Shown here one piece after another: positions 36,448 through 46,155 of a DNA stretch of 64,000 nucleotides. The notes below the pieces were generated by a model, which was not told the DNA's origin, searched no databases, and saw only the letters and a program-made list of their open reading frames with translations. Source of the stretch: Streptomyces sp. T12 (GTDB taxonomy: Bacteria > Actinomycetota > Actinomycetes > Streptomycetales > Streptomycetaceae); assembly GCF_028736035.1 (NCBI RefSeq), contig NZ_CP117866.1, positions 3,348,001-3,412,000 of the forward strand, read 5' to 3'. The position numbers and the translations under genes are program-made. Numbering within the stretch: the stretch's first letter is position 1; each line of letters opens with the position of its first letter.

Positions 36448-37185
36448 TCAAGTCGTGCTCTCGGGGCGGGGTTTCTTCTGCCAGGGGTAGGTCGGGCGAG
36501 GGCCGGGCGGCGTGATGGCGGGCCGCGTAGGCTCCTCGGCCCGCTGGGACTGAGGGCTGTCCGGCCAGGTCTGCTCGGTCGTCGCGGCGGCCTCGGTGGC
36601 CGGGGCCTCCGGCCACGGGGGCGGCGGCGTCGACGACGAGGGCTCCGTGGTCTGCCAGTGCCGCAGGGCGCCGGTCTCCACGTCGATCTGCGCGCTGAGG
36701 CTGTCCAGGTCGTCGCCGGCGAAGCGGTGGGCCCGGTCGCGGGCCGCCCAGCGCAGCGCATCCGCGGACTGGACGATGCGCTCGGTGCGCTCGCGCAGGT
36801 CGGGCAGCCGCTCGCCGAGCGTCGCGCGGTCCGGCTCGGACTCCAGGCGCCGCAGTTCGGCGTCCAGTTCGTGCCCGTGCGCGCTGAGGCGCTGGAAGAG
36901 GCCGAGGGACTCCTTGAGGGACTCGTCCTCGCCCGCGCGCAGCGCGTCCTGGGTGGCCCGCATGGAGGTACGCAGCTTCAGCCGCAGCTGGGCGATCTCG
37001 CCGACCGGGCCCGGCTGGGCGAAGGACTTGGCCCGCAGGGTGTGGTCCTCGACCGTACGCCGGGCGTGGGTGATGGTTTCGTCGACGCGGCGCTTGGCGG
37101 CACCGACCACCTTCACCGTGGCATACGCGCCGAGCACGACGAAGAGCACGAAAAGCAGGGCGACAACTGCGATCACTGCTTCCAC
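36448..37185 (-). CDS. Membrane-anchored hypothetical protein
   Basis: 245 residues from a GTG at 37185, chosen because GGAGGAG lies about six bases upstream. A single N-terminal membrane helix (VIAVVALLFVLFVVLGAYATVKVV) is followed by a long charged helical region (about 30-170) with coiled-coil character, including LRLKLRTSMRATQDALRAGEDESLKESLG, and a P/T-rich disordered tail (about 185-245). I do not recognise the family; it looks like a cytoplasmic coiled-coil domain tethered to the membrane. Located between degV and leuS. Confidence 0.75.
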   Translation of the reverse strand: MEAVIAVVALLFVLFVVLGAYATVKVVGAAKRRVDETITHARRTVEDHTLRAKSFAQPGPVGEIAQLRLKLRTSMRATQDALRAGEDESLKESLGLFQRLSAHGHELDAELRRLESEPDRATLGERLPDLRERTERIVQSADALRWAARDRAHRFAGDDLDSLSAQIDVETGALRHWQTTEPSSSTPPPPWPEAPATEAAATTEQTWPDSPQSQRAEEPTRPAITPPGPRPTYPWQKKPRPESTT

Positions 37186-37245
37186 GAGCTCCTCCTCCGA
37201 CCGGTCGCGACGCACACCGCGTCACTCTTCAACGGTAAACGCAGC

Positions 37246-37284
37246 GGGCAGGCCCGGAGTTCCAACAGAACCCCGAACCTGCCC
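37246..37284 (-). terminator. Hairpin downstream of leuS
   Basis: GGGCAGG (37246-37252) pairs with CCTGCCC (37278-37284), and the inner GAGTTC / GAACCCC strengthens the stem. It lies about 140 bases after the leuS stop and 60 bases before the next minus-strand gene's start. No clear T-run. Confidence 0.4.
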
Positions 37285-37320
37285 GTAGGGGATCACCCCG
37301 AGCCAATCACCACGCTCAGG

Positions 37321-37380
37321 CAGCCCCTGAGCCTTCCGCTGCGCTCACGGCAGCCCCTGAGCCGTCCGCCACCCTCACGG
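37321..37380. repeat. Two-copy 30-bp tandem repeat downstream of leuS
   Basis: CAGCCCCTGAGCC(T/G)TCCGC... at 37321-37350 and 37351-37380, identical at about 25 of 30 positions. Each copy can pair CTCAGG with CCTGAG. It occupies the non-coding gap between leuS and the membrane-anchored protein. Confidence 0.75.
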
Positions 37381-37423
37381 CGACCACCGAGCCCACGTCC
37401 GAACCGGCCCGATCGCCGAAGGC

Positions 37424-40297
<2,874 letters not shown>

Positions 40298-40352
40298 GAT
40301 CCTCAAAGCTCCATCGGTCGTCTCTGCCAGCGGCTGCGGTTCTCCGGAAACG

Positions 40353-40376
40353 AAAAAACCCCTCGCACAGGAGGGG
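40353..40376 (-). terminator. leuS attenuator terminator
   Basis: On the minus strand CCCCTC (40376-40371) - 6-base loop - GAGGGG (40364-40359) is followed by TTTTTT (40358-40353): an intrinsic terminator that lies upstream of leuS, about 55 bases before its start and 47 bases after the leader-peptide stop. A U-run is rare in this genome, which makes an accidental occurrence unlikely. Confidence 0.85.
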
Positions 40377-40390
40377 ACGCCGCGCCGATT

Positions 40391-40417
40391 CCGACCATCC
40401 GGGTGGCCCGGGGTCGG
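40391..40417 (-). promoter_or_regulatory. Pause/anti-terminator hairpin of the leuS leader
   Basis: CCGACC and GGTCGG (plus-strand 40391-40396 and 40412-40417) with an inner CCGGG/CCCGG pairing form a hairpin between the leader peptide and the terminator. It could be the pause hairpin or the alternative structure of the attenuator; which strand pairs with the terminator cannot be settled by eye. Confidence 0.5.
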
Positions 40418-40423
40418 GACTGA

Positions 40424-40462
40424 TCAGCGCGGCTCGCTAAGCAGAAGGCGTACGGCACGCAT
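40424..40462 (-). CDS. leuS leader peptide
   Basis: Twelve-codon reading frame MRAVRLLLSEPR ending in TGA, immediately upstream of the attenuator. It has three consecutive leucine codons, CTT-CTG-CTT; CTT is rare in Streptomyces, which makes stalling at low Leu-tRNA more likely. This is the classical arrangement for transcription attenuation: stalling at the Leu codons would prevent the terminator. Comparable leader peptides were proposed by comparative genomics for amino-acid genes of actinobacteria. There is no ribosome binding site: the -10 hexamer lies six bases before the ATG, so the transcript probably starts at the ATG and is leaderless. Confidence 0.8.
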   Translation of the reverse strand: MRAVRLLLSEPR

Positions 40463-40468
40463 GGCGTC

Positions 40469-40474
40469 AGGGTA
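40469..40474 (-). promoter_or_regulatory. -10 element of the leuS leader promoter
   Basis: TACCCT on the minus strand, six bases before the leader-peptide ATG. This TAnnnT spacing puts the transcription start at, or one base before, the ATG. I see no good -35 sequence 16-18 bases upstream. Confidence 0.5.
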
Positions 40475-40764
40475 CCGCAGCGCCGGAGCGCGTCGCGACG
40501 ACCTTTCAGCGGGGGCGCGACGGCTTCCGGACGGGGGTGCGCGTGAACAACCGCACCCTGAGTTCCGTACCTGAGGGTTGTGAAGACCTGGAAAAGCTGA
40601 ACAACCTTCAATTGTTACCTGGCGTAACAGTCGCTAAGGGACAACGCAAGCCCCTCGCAGCCCGTAGATAACAACGCAATAACTCAAACGCCGTACCCCC
40701 CGGTATGGAGCCACTTAGAGTGCGGCAGCGGGACCGCCTTCCCGAACCGCTCGGAGTTGCCCCC
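40475..40764. other. Intergenic regulatory region between leuS leader and the haem membrane gene
   Basis: The whole stretch between the leuS start and 40765 is 467 bases without a protein gene; the leuS side carries the leader peptide and attenuator. The rest holds two inverted repeats, GGTTGT (near 40577) / ACAACC (near 40602) and GTTAC-ctggc-GTAAC (40614-40628), in an A/T-richer patch, and TTAGAGT near 40730 as a possible -10 for the plus-strand operon. No gene is visible. Confidence 0.5.
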
Positions 40765-42081
40765 ATGAACCCTCGTCGTAGTAACAGTTCGCTCCCCAGG
40801 ACGGGCCGGTCGGCCTACGGGGTGGCGACCGCTGCTGTTCTGCTGCTCATCCCCCTGGTTGTGCTGCTCGGCGGCACCTGGCTCCAGGAGTTCCTCAACT
40901 TCGGTGCCGGCGTCCTGTCACTCGTCTGCCTCACCTGCTCGGTCATCTGGGGCCTCGTCGCCCAGGACCGGATGATCCTCAACACCCGCCAGCGGATCAT
41001 CGCGCAGGGCATCCACCGGGTGACGGCCGTGGCCTCGATCGCGTTCCTCCTGGTGCACATCGGCGTGAAGCTGGCGCTGGACCACGCCAGCCCGATCGCC
41101 GCGCTGATCCCCTTCAGCCTGGTGTTCGCCGGCGGCGACGAGATCCCGGGCAGCGCCTTCCTCATCGGCCTGGGGTCCCTGGCCGCCCTGCTCATGATCT
41201 TCGTGGGTGTCACCGGCGCCCTGCGCAACCAGTTCGCCTCCCCGGCGCCGGTCGCGGCGCGCTGGCGCGCGATGCACATGCTGGCCTACCCGGCCTGGTG
41301 CGCGGCCCTGATCCACGGCCTGTTCGCCGGCCGTCCCGCGAAGACGTTCTTCATGGTCTGCTACGAGCTGTGCGTGGTCGCCGTCGCCGCGGCCCTCGCG
41401 CTGCGCGCCTCCCCGCGCCCCGTCAAGCGCAAGTTCGCCGACCGGCTCGCCCAGATCATCGGCAACGAAGCCGGGGCCCGCGAGGACCTGGAGGAGAGCC
41501 GCGCGCGGGCCGCGTCCGGGTCCGCGCTGCCGGGCTACGACAACCAGCGCCCGTCACGGCCCTCGCGCGACGAGCGGACGGGCCCGCTGCCCGGCATGCC
41601 CTCCACGGCTCCCTCCGCGGCGGAGTCCACGGGCGGCTTCGCCGCCGCCTACCGCGCCGTCTCACCCCGCTCCCAGGGTCGGCAGCAGCCCTACATGACC
41701 GACCAGACCTCACGCATGGACCTGCCCCTGGACATGCAGCCGACGGAGGCGATCCCGCGCGTCGACGGCTCGGGCAGCACCTCGGGCAGCTGGCCGATCC
41801 CGTCCCCGCCACCCGTGGGCGAGGCGCCCCGGTCGTCCTACGACCCGCTCAACGACACGGGATACAACATCCCCGTCTATGGCAATTCGGGCGCCTCGGG
41901 CTACGGCTCGAGTGATGTGTACGACACCTCTGAGACGAACGCCGTCTTCGGTACGTACAACCAGGACGACACGTACAACAACAGCGGTCCCGCCACTGAA
42001 ACATTCCCCGGTGCCCCCTACGACTTCGACGCACCGGGTTCGGGCGAACCTTGGAACACGCCTTCCGGAGGCTTTAAGTGA
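40765..42081 (+). CDS. Ferric reductase/cytochrome b-like membrane protein
   Basis: 438 residues from the ATG at 40765 (MNPRRSNSSLPR), with GGAG eight bases upstream; the frame to 40705 adds a poor N-terminus. Six or seven membrane helices fill residues about 15-235. Histidines sit inside helices: GIHRVTAVASIAFLLVHIGV and RAMHMLAYPAWCAALIHGLF, spaced as in b-type haem proteins and ferric-reductase-like transmembrane domains, so two axial haem sites are plausible. Residues 240-438 are a disordered S/P/G/Y-rich tail. The stop overlaps the next gene's GTG by four bases, so the two proteins are made together; the neighbour is a flavin/iron-sulfur electron carrier. Confidence 0.8.
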   Translation: MNPRRSNSSLPRTGRSAYGVATAAVLLLIPLVVLLGGTWLQEFLNFGAGVLSLVCLTCSVIWGLVAQDRMILNTRQRIIAQGIHRVTAVASIAFLLVHIGVKLALDHASPIAALIPFSLVFAGGDEIPGSAFLIGLGSLAALLMIFVGVTGALRNQFASPAPVAARWRAMHMLAYPAWCAALIHGLFAGRPAKTFFMVCYELCVVAVAAALALRASPRPVKRKFADRLAQIIGNEAGAREDLEESRARAASGSALPGYDNQRPSRPSRDERTGPLPGMPSTAPSAAESTGGFAAAYRAVSPRSQGRQQPYMTDQTSRMDLPLDMQPTEAIPRVDGSGSTSGSWPIPSPPPVGEAPRSSYDPLNDTGYNIPVYGNSGASGYGSSDVYDTSETNAVFGTYNQDDTYNNSGPATETFPGAPYDFDAPGSGEPWNTPSGGFK

Positions 42082-43691
42082 ACGAGGCCCTGCCCGACGT
42101 CCCCGAAGTCCGCGTCGTCGGCCTTCCCCAGCTGACGTCGGGCTTCGACCTTGTCGAAAGACTCGATCTGCCCATGCATCTGAAGGTGCACGGGCCGCTC
42201 GAACCGATGGGCGGCGAGCAACTCGCGAAGCTCGCCGAGAACATCAACCTGAAGGGCCGCGGCGGCGCGGGCTTCCCCTTCCACAAGAAACTGCGCTCGG
42301 TCGCCGAGGCGGCGATCAAGCGCGGCGTACGGCCGGTCGTCGTCGTCAACGGCAGTGAGGACGAACCGGCCTGCCGCAAGGACACGGTGATGATCAACCG
42401 TGCCCCGCATCTCATCCTGGACGGCGCGCTGCTGTGCGCCGAGGCCCTGGGTGCCCGCACGCTCGTGGTGGGGGTCACCCGGGAATCGACTCAGCGCTCC
42501 ATGGAAGCCGCCCTCGCCGAGCGCGGTCTCAGCAACAGCCGTCGGTCCGCGCTACGCGCGTTCGTCCAGCGCAACCCCGTGCGCATGGTCACCGGCGCCG
42601 CCGCCTCCCTGATCCGCTCCATCGACGGCGGCCCGGCCATCCCGCCCGGCCGCAAGGTCAGCGCCTCGCAGAACGGCGTCGGCGGCGCCCCGACCCTGCT
42701 GTCCAACGCCGAGACGTTCGCGCAGCTCGCCATCGCCGCCCGCATCGGCCCGGAGCGCTACGGCAACACCGGTCTGTACGACGAGCCGGGCACCGTCATG
42801 CTCACGGTCTCCGGCGCGGTCGCCCGCCCGATGGTCATCGAGGTGCCCACGGGCGTACCGCTGCGCTACGTCCTCCAGCTCGCCGGCGCCCCGCCCGTCC
42901 CGCAGGGCGTGCTGACCGGCGGCTACCACGGCAAGTGGATCGACGCGGCGACGGTCAACGAGGCGATCGTCTCCCGCAACTCCCTGGACGCGGTGGGCGG
43001 CGCACTCGGCGCCGGCGCGATCCTGCCGATCACTCAGGAGACCTGCCCGCTGGGCGAGTCGCTGCGGGTGGCGCAGTGGCTGGCCGAGGAGAGCGCGGGC
43101 CAGTGCGGCCCCTGCTACCTCGGTCTGCCGGCCGCCGCGCGCGGCCTGGAGGACATCCTCAACGGCGGTGGCCCCGCCGCCCTGGAGGCGCTCAAGCAGG
43201 TCGCCAAGAACGTCAAGCGGCGCGGCGCGTGCTCGCACCCGGACGGCTCCGCGATGTTCCTGGAGTCGACCATCAAGGCATTCACCGACGACCTCGCGGC
43301 ACACGTCCTCGGCAACGGCTGCGGACGGCCCGTGGAGGGCGTTCTGCCGCTCTTCGAGGGCGGCAGGGCGCCTTCGGGCATCCCGGGCGGCGCCGAGGCG
43401 GAGGAGAACGGCCCCAGCCGCCAGAAGATCTACGTCGACTGGACGCTGTGCCGCGGCCACGGCCTGTGCGCGGACATCCTCCCGGAGGTCTTCCAGCTCG
43501 GCGCCGACGGCTTCCCGACCGTCGCCCAGGCGAAGGTGCCGCGCTACGCCGAGGCCAAGGCCCTGCGTGCGGTACGCCGTTGCCCCGCCCTCGCCCTGCG
43601 CATCGAGGAGGACACCCGCGCGCAGGACTCCTCCCGCAACAACCTGCCGGTCCTCTCCCAGGGCCGCGGCAGGCGCGCCCTGGGCCGCTGA
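42078..43691 (+). CDS. NuoF-like flavoprotein fused to a C-terminal ferredoxin domain
   Basis: 537 residues from a GTG that overlaps the preceding stop as GTGA. Residues about 40-400 resemble the NADH/FMN-binding NuoF subunit: NLKGRGGAGFPF (FMN loop) and NGSEDEPACRKDTVM. In NuoF the cluster motif is ESCGxCxPC...C; here residues 338-346 read E-S-A-G-Q-C-G-P-C, with a third cysteine near 384 (RRGACSHPDG), so the first cluster cysteine is alanine. Residues about 450-510 are a small ferredoxin with cysteines near 458, 464 and 502 (C-x5-C...C-P), the 3Fe-4S type that serves P450s. Electrons probably pass between NAD(P)H, these clusters and the haem membrane protein upstream; the direction and final partner are unknown. 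Confidence 0.85.
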   Translation: MNEALPDVPEVRVVGLPQLTSGFDLVERLDLPMHLKVHGPLEPMGGEQLAKLAENINLKGRGGAGFPFHKKLRSVAEAAIKRGVRPVVVVNGSEDEPACRKDTVMINRAPHLILDGALLCAEALGARTLVVGVTRESTQRSMEAALAERGLSNSRRSALRAFVQRNPVRMVTGAAASLIRSIDGGPAIPPGRKVSASQNGVGGAPTLLSNAETFAQLAIAARIGPERYGNTGLYDEPGTVMLTVSGAVARPMVIEVPTGVPLRYVLQLAGAPPVPQGVLTGGYHGKWIDAATVNEAIVSRNSLDAVGGALGAGAILPITQETCPLGESLRVAQWLAEESAGQCGPCYLGLPAAARGLEDILNGGGPAALEALKQVAKNVKRRGACSHPDGSAMFLESTIKAFTDDLAAHVLGNGCGRPVEGVLPLFEGGRAPSGIPGGAEAEENGPSRQKIYVDWTLCRGHGLCADILPEVFQLGADGFPTVAQAKVPRYAEAKALRAVRRCPALALRIEEDTRAQDSSRNNLPVLSQGRGRRALGR

Positions 43692-43720
43692 GGCGTCCCG
43701 AACCCGGGCACGCACGCGTA

Positions 43721-43749
43721 GAGGGGCCATCCGATCCGGACGGCCCCTC
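43721..43749 (+). terminator. Terminator after the NuoF-like gene
   Basis: GAGGGGCC (43721-43728) / GGCCCCTC (43742-43749) with an inner TCCG/CGGA pairing, followed by ATTTCC; about 30 bases after the NuoF-like stop. Confidence 0.75.
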
Positions 43750-43791
43750 ATTTCCATGACCGCATCTGAAAGCGACGGGCTGCGAACAAAC

Positions 43792-43830
43792 GAAAAGATC
43801 CCGCCGGATCGAACCGATCCGGCGGGATCT
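43792..43830 (-). terminator. Terminator of tRNA-Ala copy 1
   Basis: A 15-base perfect stem AGATCCCGCCGGATC / GATCCGGCGGGATCT with a 5-base loop, starting five bases after the 3' end of the tRNA and followed on the minus strand by TTTTCG. Confidence 0.85.
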
Positions 43831-43834
43831 GCTG

Positions 43835-43907
43835 TGGAGCTAAGGAGAATTGAACTCCTGACCTCCTGCATGCCATGCAGGCGCTCTACCAACTGAGCTA
43901 TAGCCCC
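43835..43907 (-). tRNA. tRNA-Ala (anticodon GGC), copy 1
   Basis: 73-base cloverleaf: acceptor GGGGCTA/TAGCTCC, D-arm GCTCAGTTGGTAGAGC, anticodon arm CCTGC-ATGGCAT-GCAGG with anticodon GGC, T-arm AGGAG-TTCAATT-CTCCT, discriminator A. The 3' CCA is not encoded, which fits the RNase Z in this window. GGC reads the GCC codon, by far the commonest alanine codon here. Identical to the copy at 45955-46027. Confidence 0.98.
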
Positions 43908-44007
43908 GTGCCATGTTCCTCCGGGCTTCCCCGGCGGCGACGCCAACATTACCGGTCGACCTGGTGCAGCACCAAATCGTTTCCAGTTCGCGCCGATACG
44001 GGCACTA

Positions 44008-45228
44008 ATGTCGGGTTCCGTGACCGTGATCGCGCCACCCAAAGTGCACCGTCGAGCGCCGGTCGCCATGGGTGCCTGCCTGGTCTCCTTCGCCGCGTTC
44101 TGGATGACCCAGCGGGCCGCGCACGTGTCGATGATCGACCTGATGGTGTACCGGGCCGAGGGCGCGACCGTAAGGGCCGGAGGCGACCTGTACGCGCTGC
44201 GGACGACGGCCGCCCGACTGCCGACCACCTACCCGCCGTTCGCGGCCCTGCTGTTCACTCCGCTCACGCTCCTCGACACGGCGGCCCTGCGCACCCTGGG
44301 CACGGCCGGGAACCTCGCGCTGCTCGTGGTGTTCGTCCGGCTGTCGCTACGACTGGTCGGGCACGCGCGCGTGGAGAGCGTCTGGTGGGTCGCGGCGGTG
44401 GCCGTGTGGTGCGAGCCGGTGTGGACGACACTGCGGTACGGGCAGATCAACCTGCTGCTCGCCGTCCTGGTGCTGTGGGATCTGTCACGGCGCCCAGGAG
44501 ACCGCTGGGCCGGCATCGGCATCGGGCTCGCGGCGGCCGTCAAGCTGACGCCCGCCCTGTTCGCGGTGTTCCTGCTCGTCACCGGCCTCGTGGCCCGGCA
44601 CCGGCACGGCTCCGGCGGGCCCTGGCTGCGCCACGCGCGCATGGCGGCCGCCTGGTTCATCGGGGCGACCCTGCCGACCGCGGCCGTACTGCCGTACGAC
44701 TCCTGGCACTTCTGGAGCCGCATGGTGTTCGCGGCGGGGCGCGTCGGGCACGCCGAGGACACCGCGAACCAGGCCCTGCGCGGCGTTCTCGCGCGGCTGC
44801 TGCACACTCCGGAGCCCGGGGCCGCCTGGATCCTCACGGCGGCCGTGGTGGGCGCGGCAGGGCTGGGCGTGGCCGTGGCGGCGGAGTTGCGCGGACGGCG
44901 GTCCTGGGCGGTGACGTCATGCGCGGTGACGGCGCTGCTCGTCAGCCCGGTGTCCTGGTCGCACCACTGGGTCTGGTGCCTGCCGGTCGTCCTGCTCCTC
45001 GGCACGCACGCGTACCGGGCCGCCGCCGTGAGCGCGCTGCTGGTCTTCTCCTCGTACGCCCTGTGGTGGGTGCCGCACGGCCCGGGGCGGCACGAACTGC
45101 GCCAAAGCGGCATCGAGTTGACGTTGTCCGCCCTCTACGGGACAGCGGGTTGCCTTTTCCTCGTGATCGCCGGGGTCGCTTTCAGGGACCCCGGCCCCGG
45201 TCAGGACGCGCCGAAGATCAAGCCGTGA
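44008..45228 (+). CDS. GT87-type polyprenyl-phosphate mannosyltransferase (DUF2029)
   Basis: 406-residue polytopic membrane protein with about ten hydrophobic segments. The periplasmic aspartate motif at residues about 43-47 (MIDLMVYR) and the Y-x-x-x-TYPPFAALLFTPL block are the GT-C GT87 hallmarks, followed by RYGQINLLLAVLVLWDL and GIGLAAAVKLTPALF. Enzymes of this group transfer mannose (or another sugar) from polyprenyl-phosphate-sugar to lipid-linked glycans outside the membrane, as in mycobacterial PIM/LM synthesis. Acceptor unknown here. Its 3' end overlaps the convergent zinc-ribbon gene by 11 bases. Confidence 0.85.
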   Translation: MSGSVTVIAPPKVHRRAPVAMGACLVSFAAFWMTQRAAHVSMIDLMVYRAEGATVRAGGDLYALRTTAARLPTTYPPFAALLFTPLTLLDTAALRTLGTAGNLALLVVFVRLSLRLVGHARVESVWWVAAVAVWCEPVWTTLRYGQINLLLAVLVLWDLSRRPGDRWAGIGIGLAAAVKLTPALFAVFLLVTGLVARHRHGSGGPWLRHARMAAAWFIGATLPTAAVLPYDSWHFWSRMVFAAGRVGHAEDTANQALRGVLARLLHTPEPGAAWILTAAVVGAAGLGVAVAAELRGRRSWAVTSCAVTALLVSPVSWSHHWVWCLPVVLLLGTHAYRAAAVSALLVFSSYALWWVPHGPGRHELRQSGIELTLSALYGTAGCLFLVIAGVAFRDPGPGQDAPKIKP

Positions 45229-45451
45229 CGAAGGAATAGAAGCGCTTGAGCGTGCAGTGTTCTTCGAGGAGACGGCCGTAGATCGGTTCGCCCTCGAGTT
45301 CACGGTACGTCTCGATCGGATCGCCTTTTATGATCAGCGCCCGCGCGCATTCCTCGCACCAGTACTGGTAGTCGGGGTTCACCGGTTCCATGTCACGGAC
45401 GATCGGCGTTCCGCTGCCGCACCAGTCGCACTTTCGCCTGTGTGCACCCAT
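45218..45451 (-). CDS. Small zinc-ribbon-like hypothetical protein
   Basis: 77 residues: CDWCGSGTPIVRDMEP and YWCEECARALI form two C-x-x-C pairs spaced like a zinc ribbon, followed by a helical tail ending CTLKRFYSFVTA. It is in the same orientation as, and three bases downstream of, the next small zinc-ribbon gene, so the two form a little operon. Function unknown. Confidence 0.75.
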   Translation of the reverse strand: MGAHRRKCDWCGSGTPIVRDMEPVNPDYQYWCEECARALIIKGDPIETYRELEGEPIYGRLLEEHCTLKRFYSFVTA

Positions 45452-45454
45452 CGA

Positions 45455-45628
45455 TCAGCTCCAGCTGTGGCCGCAGGCCGTGCACACGTAGGAAATTCCG
45501 CCGTTGTCCCCGAGGAGCTGGGCGACATGGACGGAGCCGCAGGAAGGGCAGCTGAGGCGGGTGATCGTATCCCGTGTCAAGGCTGCTTCGAAGAGGTGAC
45601 CGACCTCTCCGAGGATGCTCGCAGGCAT
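45455..45628 (-). CDS. Very small zinc-ribbon hypothetical protein
   Basis: 57 residues by direct translation from the ATG at 45628: MPASILGEVGHLFEAALTRD then TITRLSCPSCGSVHVAQLL and a C-terminal YVCTACGHSWS. Two C-x-x-C pairs (SCPSCG and VCTACG) make a compact zinc ribbon. GGAGGGAG lies about seven bases upstream, a very strong start. It precedes the 77-residue zinc-ribbon gene by three bases. No family recognised. Confidence 0.8.
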   Translation of the reverse strand: MPASILGEVGHLFEAALTRDTITRLSCPSCGSVHVAQLLGDNGGISYVCTACGHSWS

Positions 45629-45954
45629 CACTACTCCCTCCCGTCGGGCCGCGCTCCCTTCCGGCCGTTTGATTCTGCCACGGCCGGACCAATACGGTCA
45701 GCGACGCCTCAGTACCAGTCCGGACACGGCAGCCTCCGCGACCGTACGAACCGAGCGAACACGCACCCCGAGCGTCTCCTGAGAGGTATACGCCTGCGAG
45801 GCCCAAGTGACTCAAGCCGGACCCGAACAGTTCAGCGAGGCGAGTGCCGCGCGTGAACCGGCCACGGAAGCCCGGCCGTTGATCCGGGCGCCCGCCGCGG
45901 ATACCAGAAGATCCCGCCGATCGAAGGGATCGGCGGGATCTTATTGTCTCGCTG
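45629..45954. other. Gene-free stretch between zinc-ribbon operon and tRNA-Ala copy 2
   Basis: 326 bases. The left side should hold the promoter of the zinc-ribbon pair; the right end holds the second tRNA terminator, whose stem is at 45908-45941. I see no credible reading frame in it: the plus-strand frame from 45807 runs straight into the tRNA. Confidence 0.6.
45908..45941 (-). terminator. Terminator of tRNA-Ala copy 2
   Basis: AGATCCCGCCGATC / GATCGGCGGGATCT with a 6-base loop, 14 bases after the tRNA 3' end; closely related to the terminator of copy 1 (43792-43830) but with one base pair lost and a different loop. Confidence 0.8.
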
Positions 45955-46027
45955 TGGAGCTAAGGAGAATTGAACTCCTGACCTCCTGCATGCCATGCAG
46001 GCGCTCTACCAACTGAGCTATAGCCCC
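45955..46027 (-). tRNA. tRNA-Ala (anticodon GGC), copy 2
   Basis: Identical over all 73 bases to the copy at 43835-43907, same strand. Nothing suggests that one of the two is a pseudogene. Confidence 0.98.
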
Positions 46028-46155
46028 TGGTCACGCGGCGAAGCCGCATGATGTTTCCGCTCCCGCTCGGCGGGGCGAACAAGAAGAACTTTAGCCTGCG
46101 ACCTGCCGGAAAGTGAAATCCGGGTCCCGGGTCGTCCCGGCCGGGACCTCCGGCG

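Noticed and set aside
40298..40480. T-box riboswitch upstream of leuS
   Set aside because: No T-box consensus or specifier-loop architecture; the Leu-rich leader peptide with terminator explains the region better.
45807..46016. 69-codon plus-strand open frame
   Set aside because: Its 3' half is the complement of tRNA-Ala copy 2.
43835..46027. Integrated element using the tRNA-Ala genes as att sites
   Set aside because: No integrase, excisionase or phage gene in between, only 2 kb and ordinary GC; kept as a finding about duplication only.
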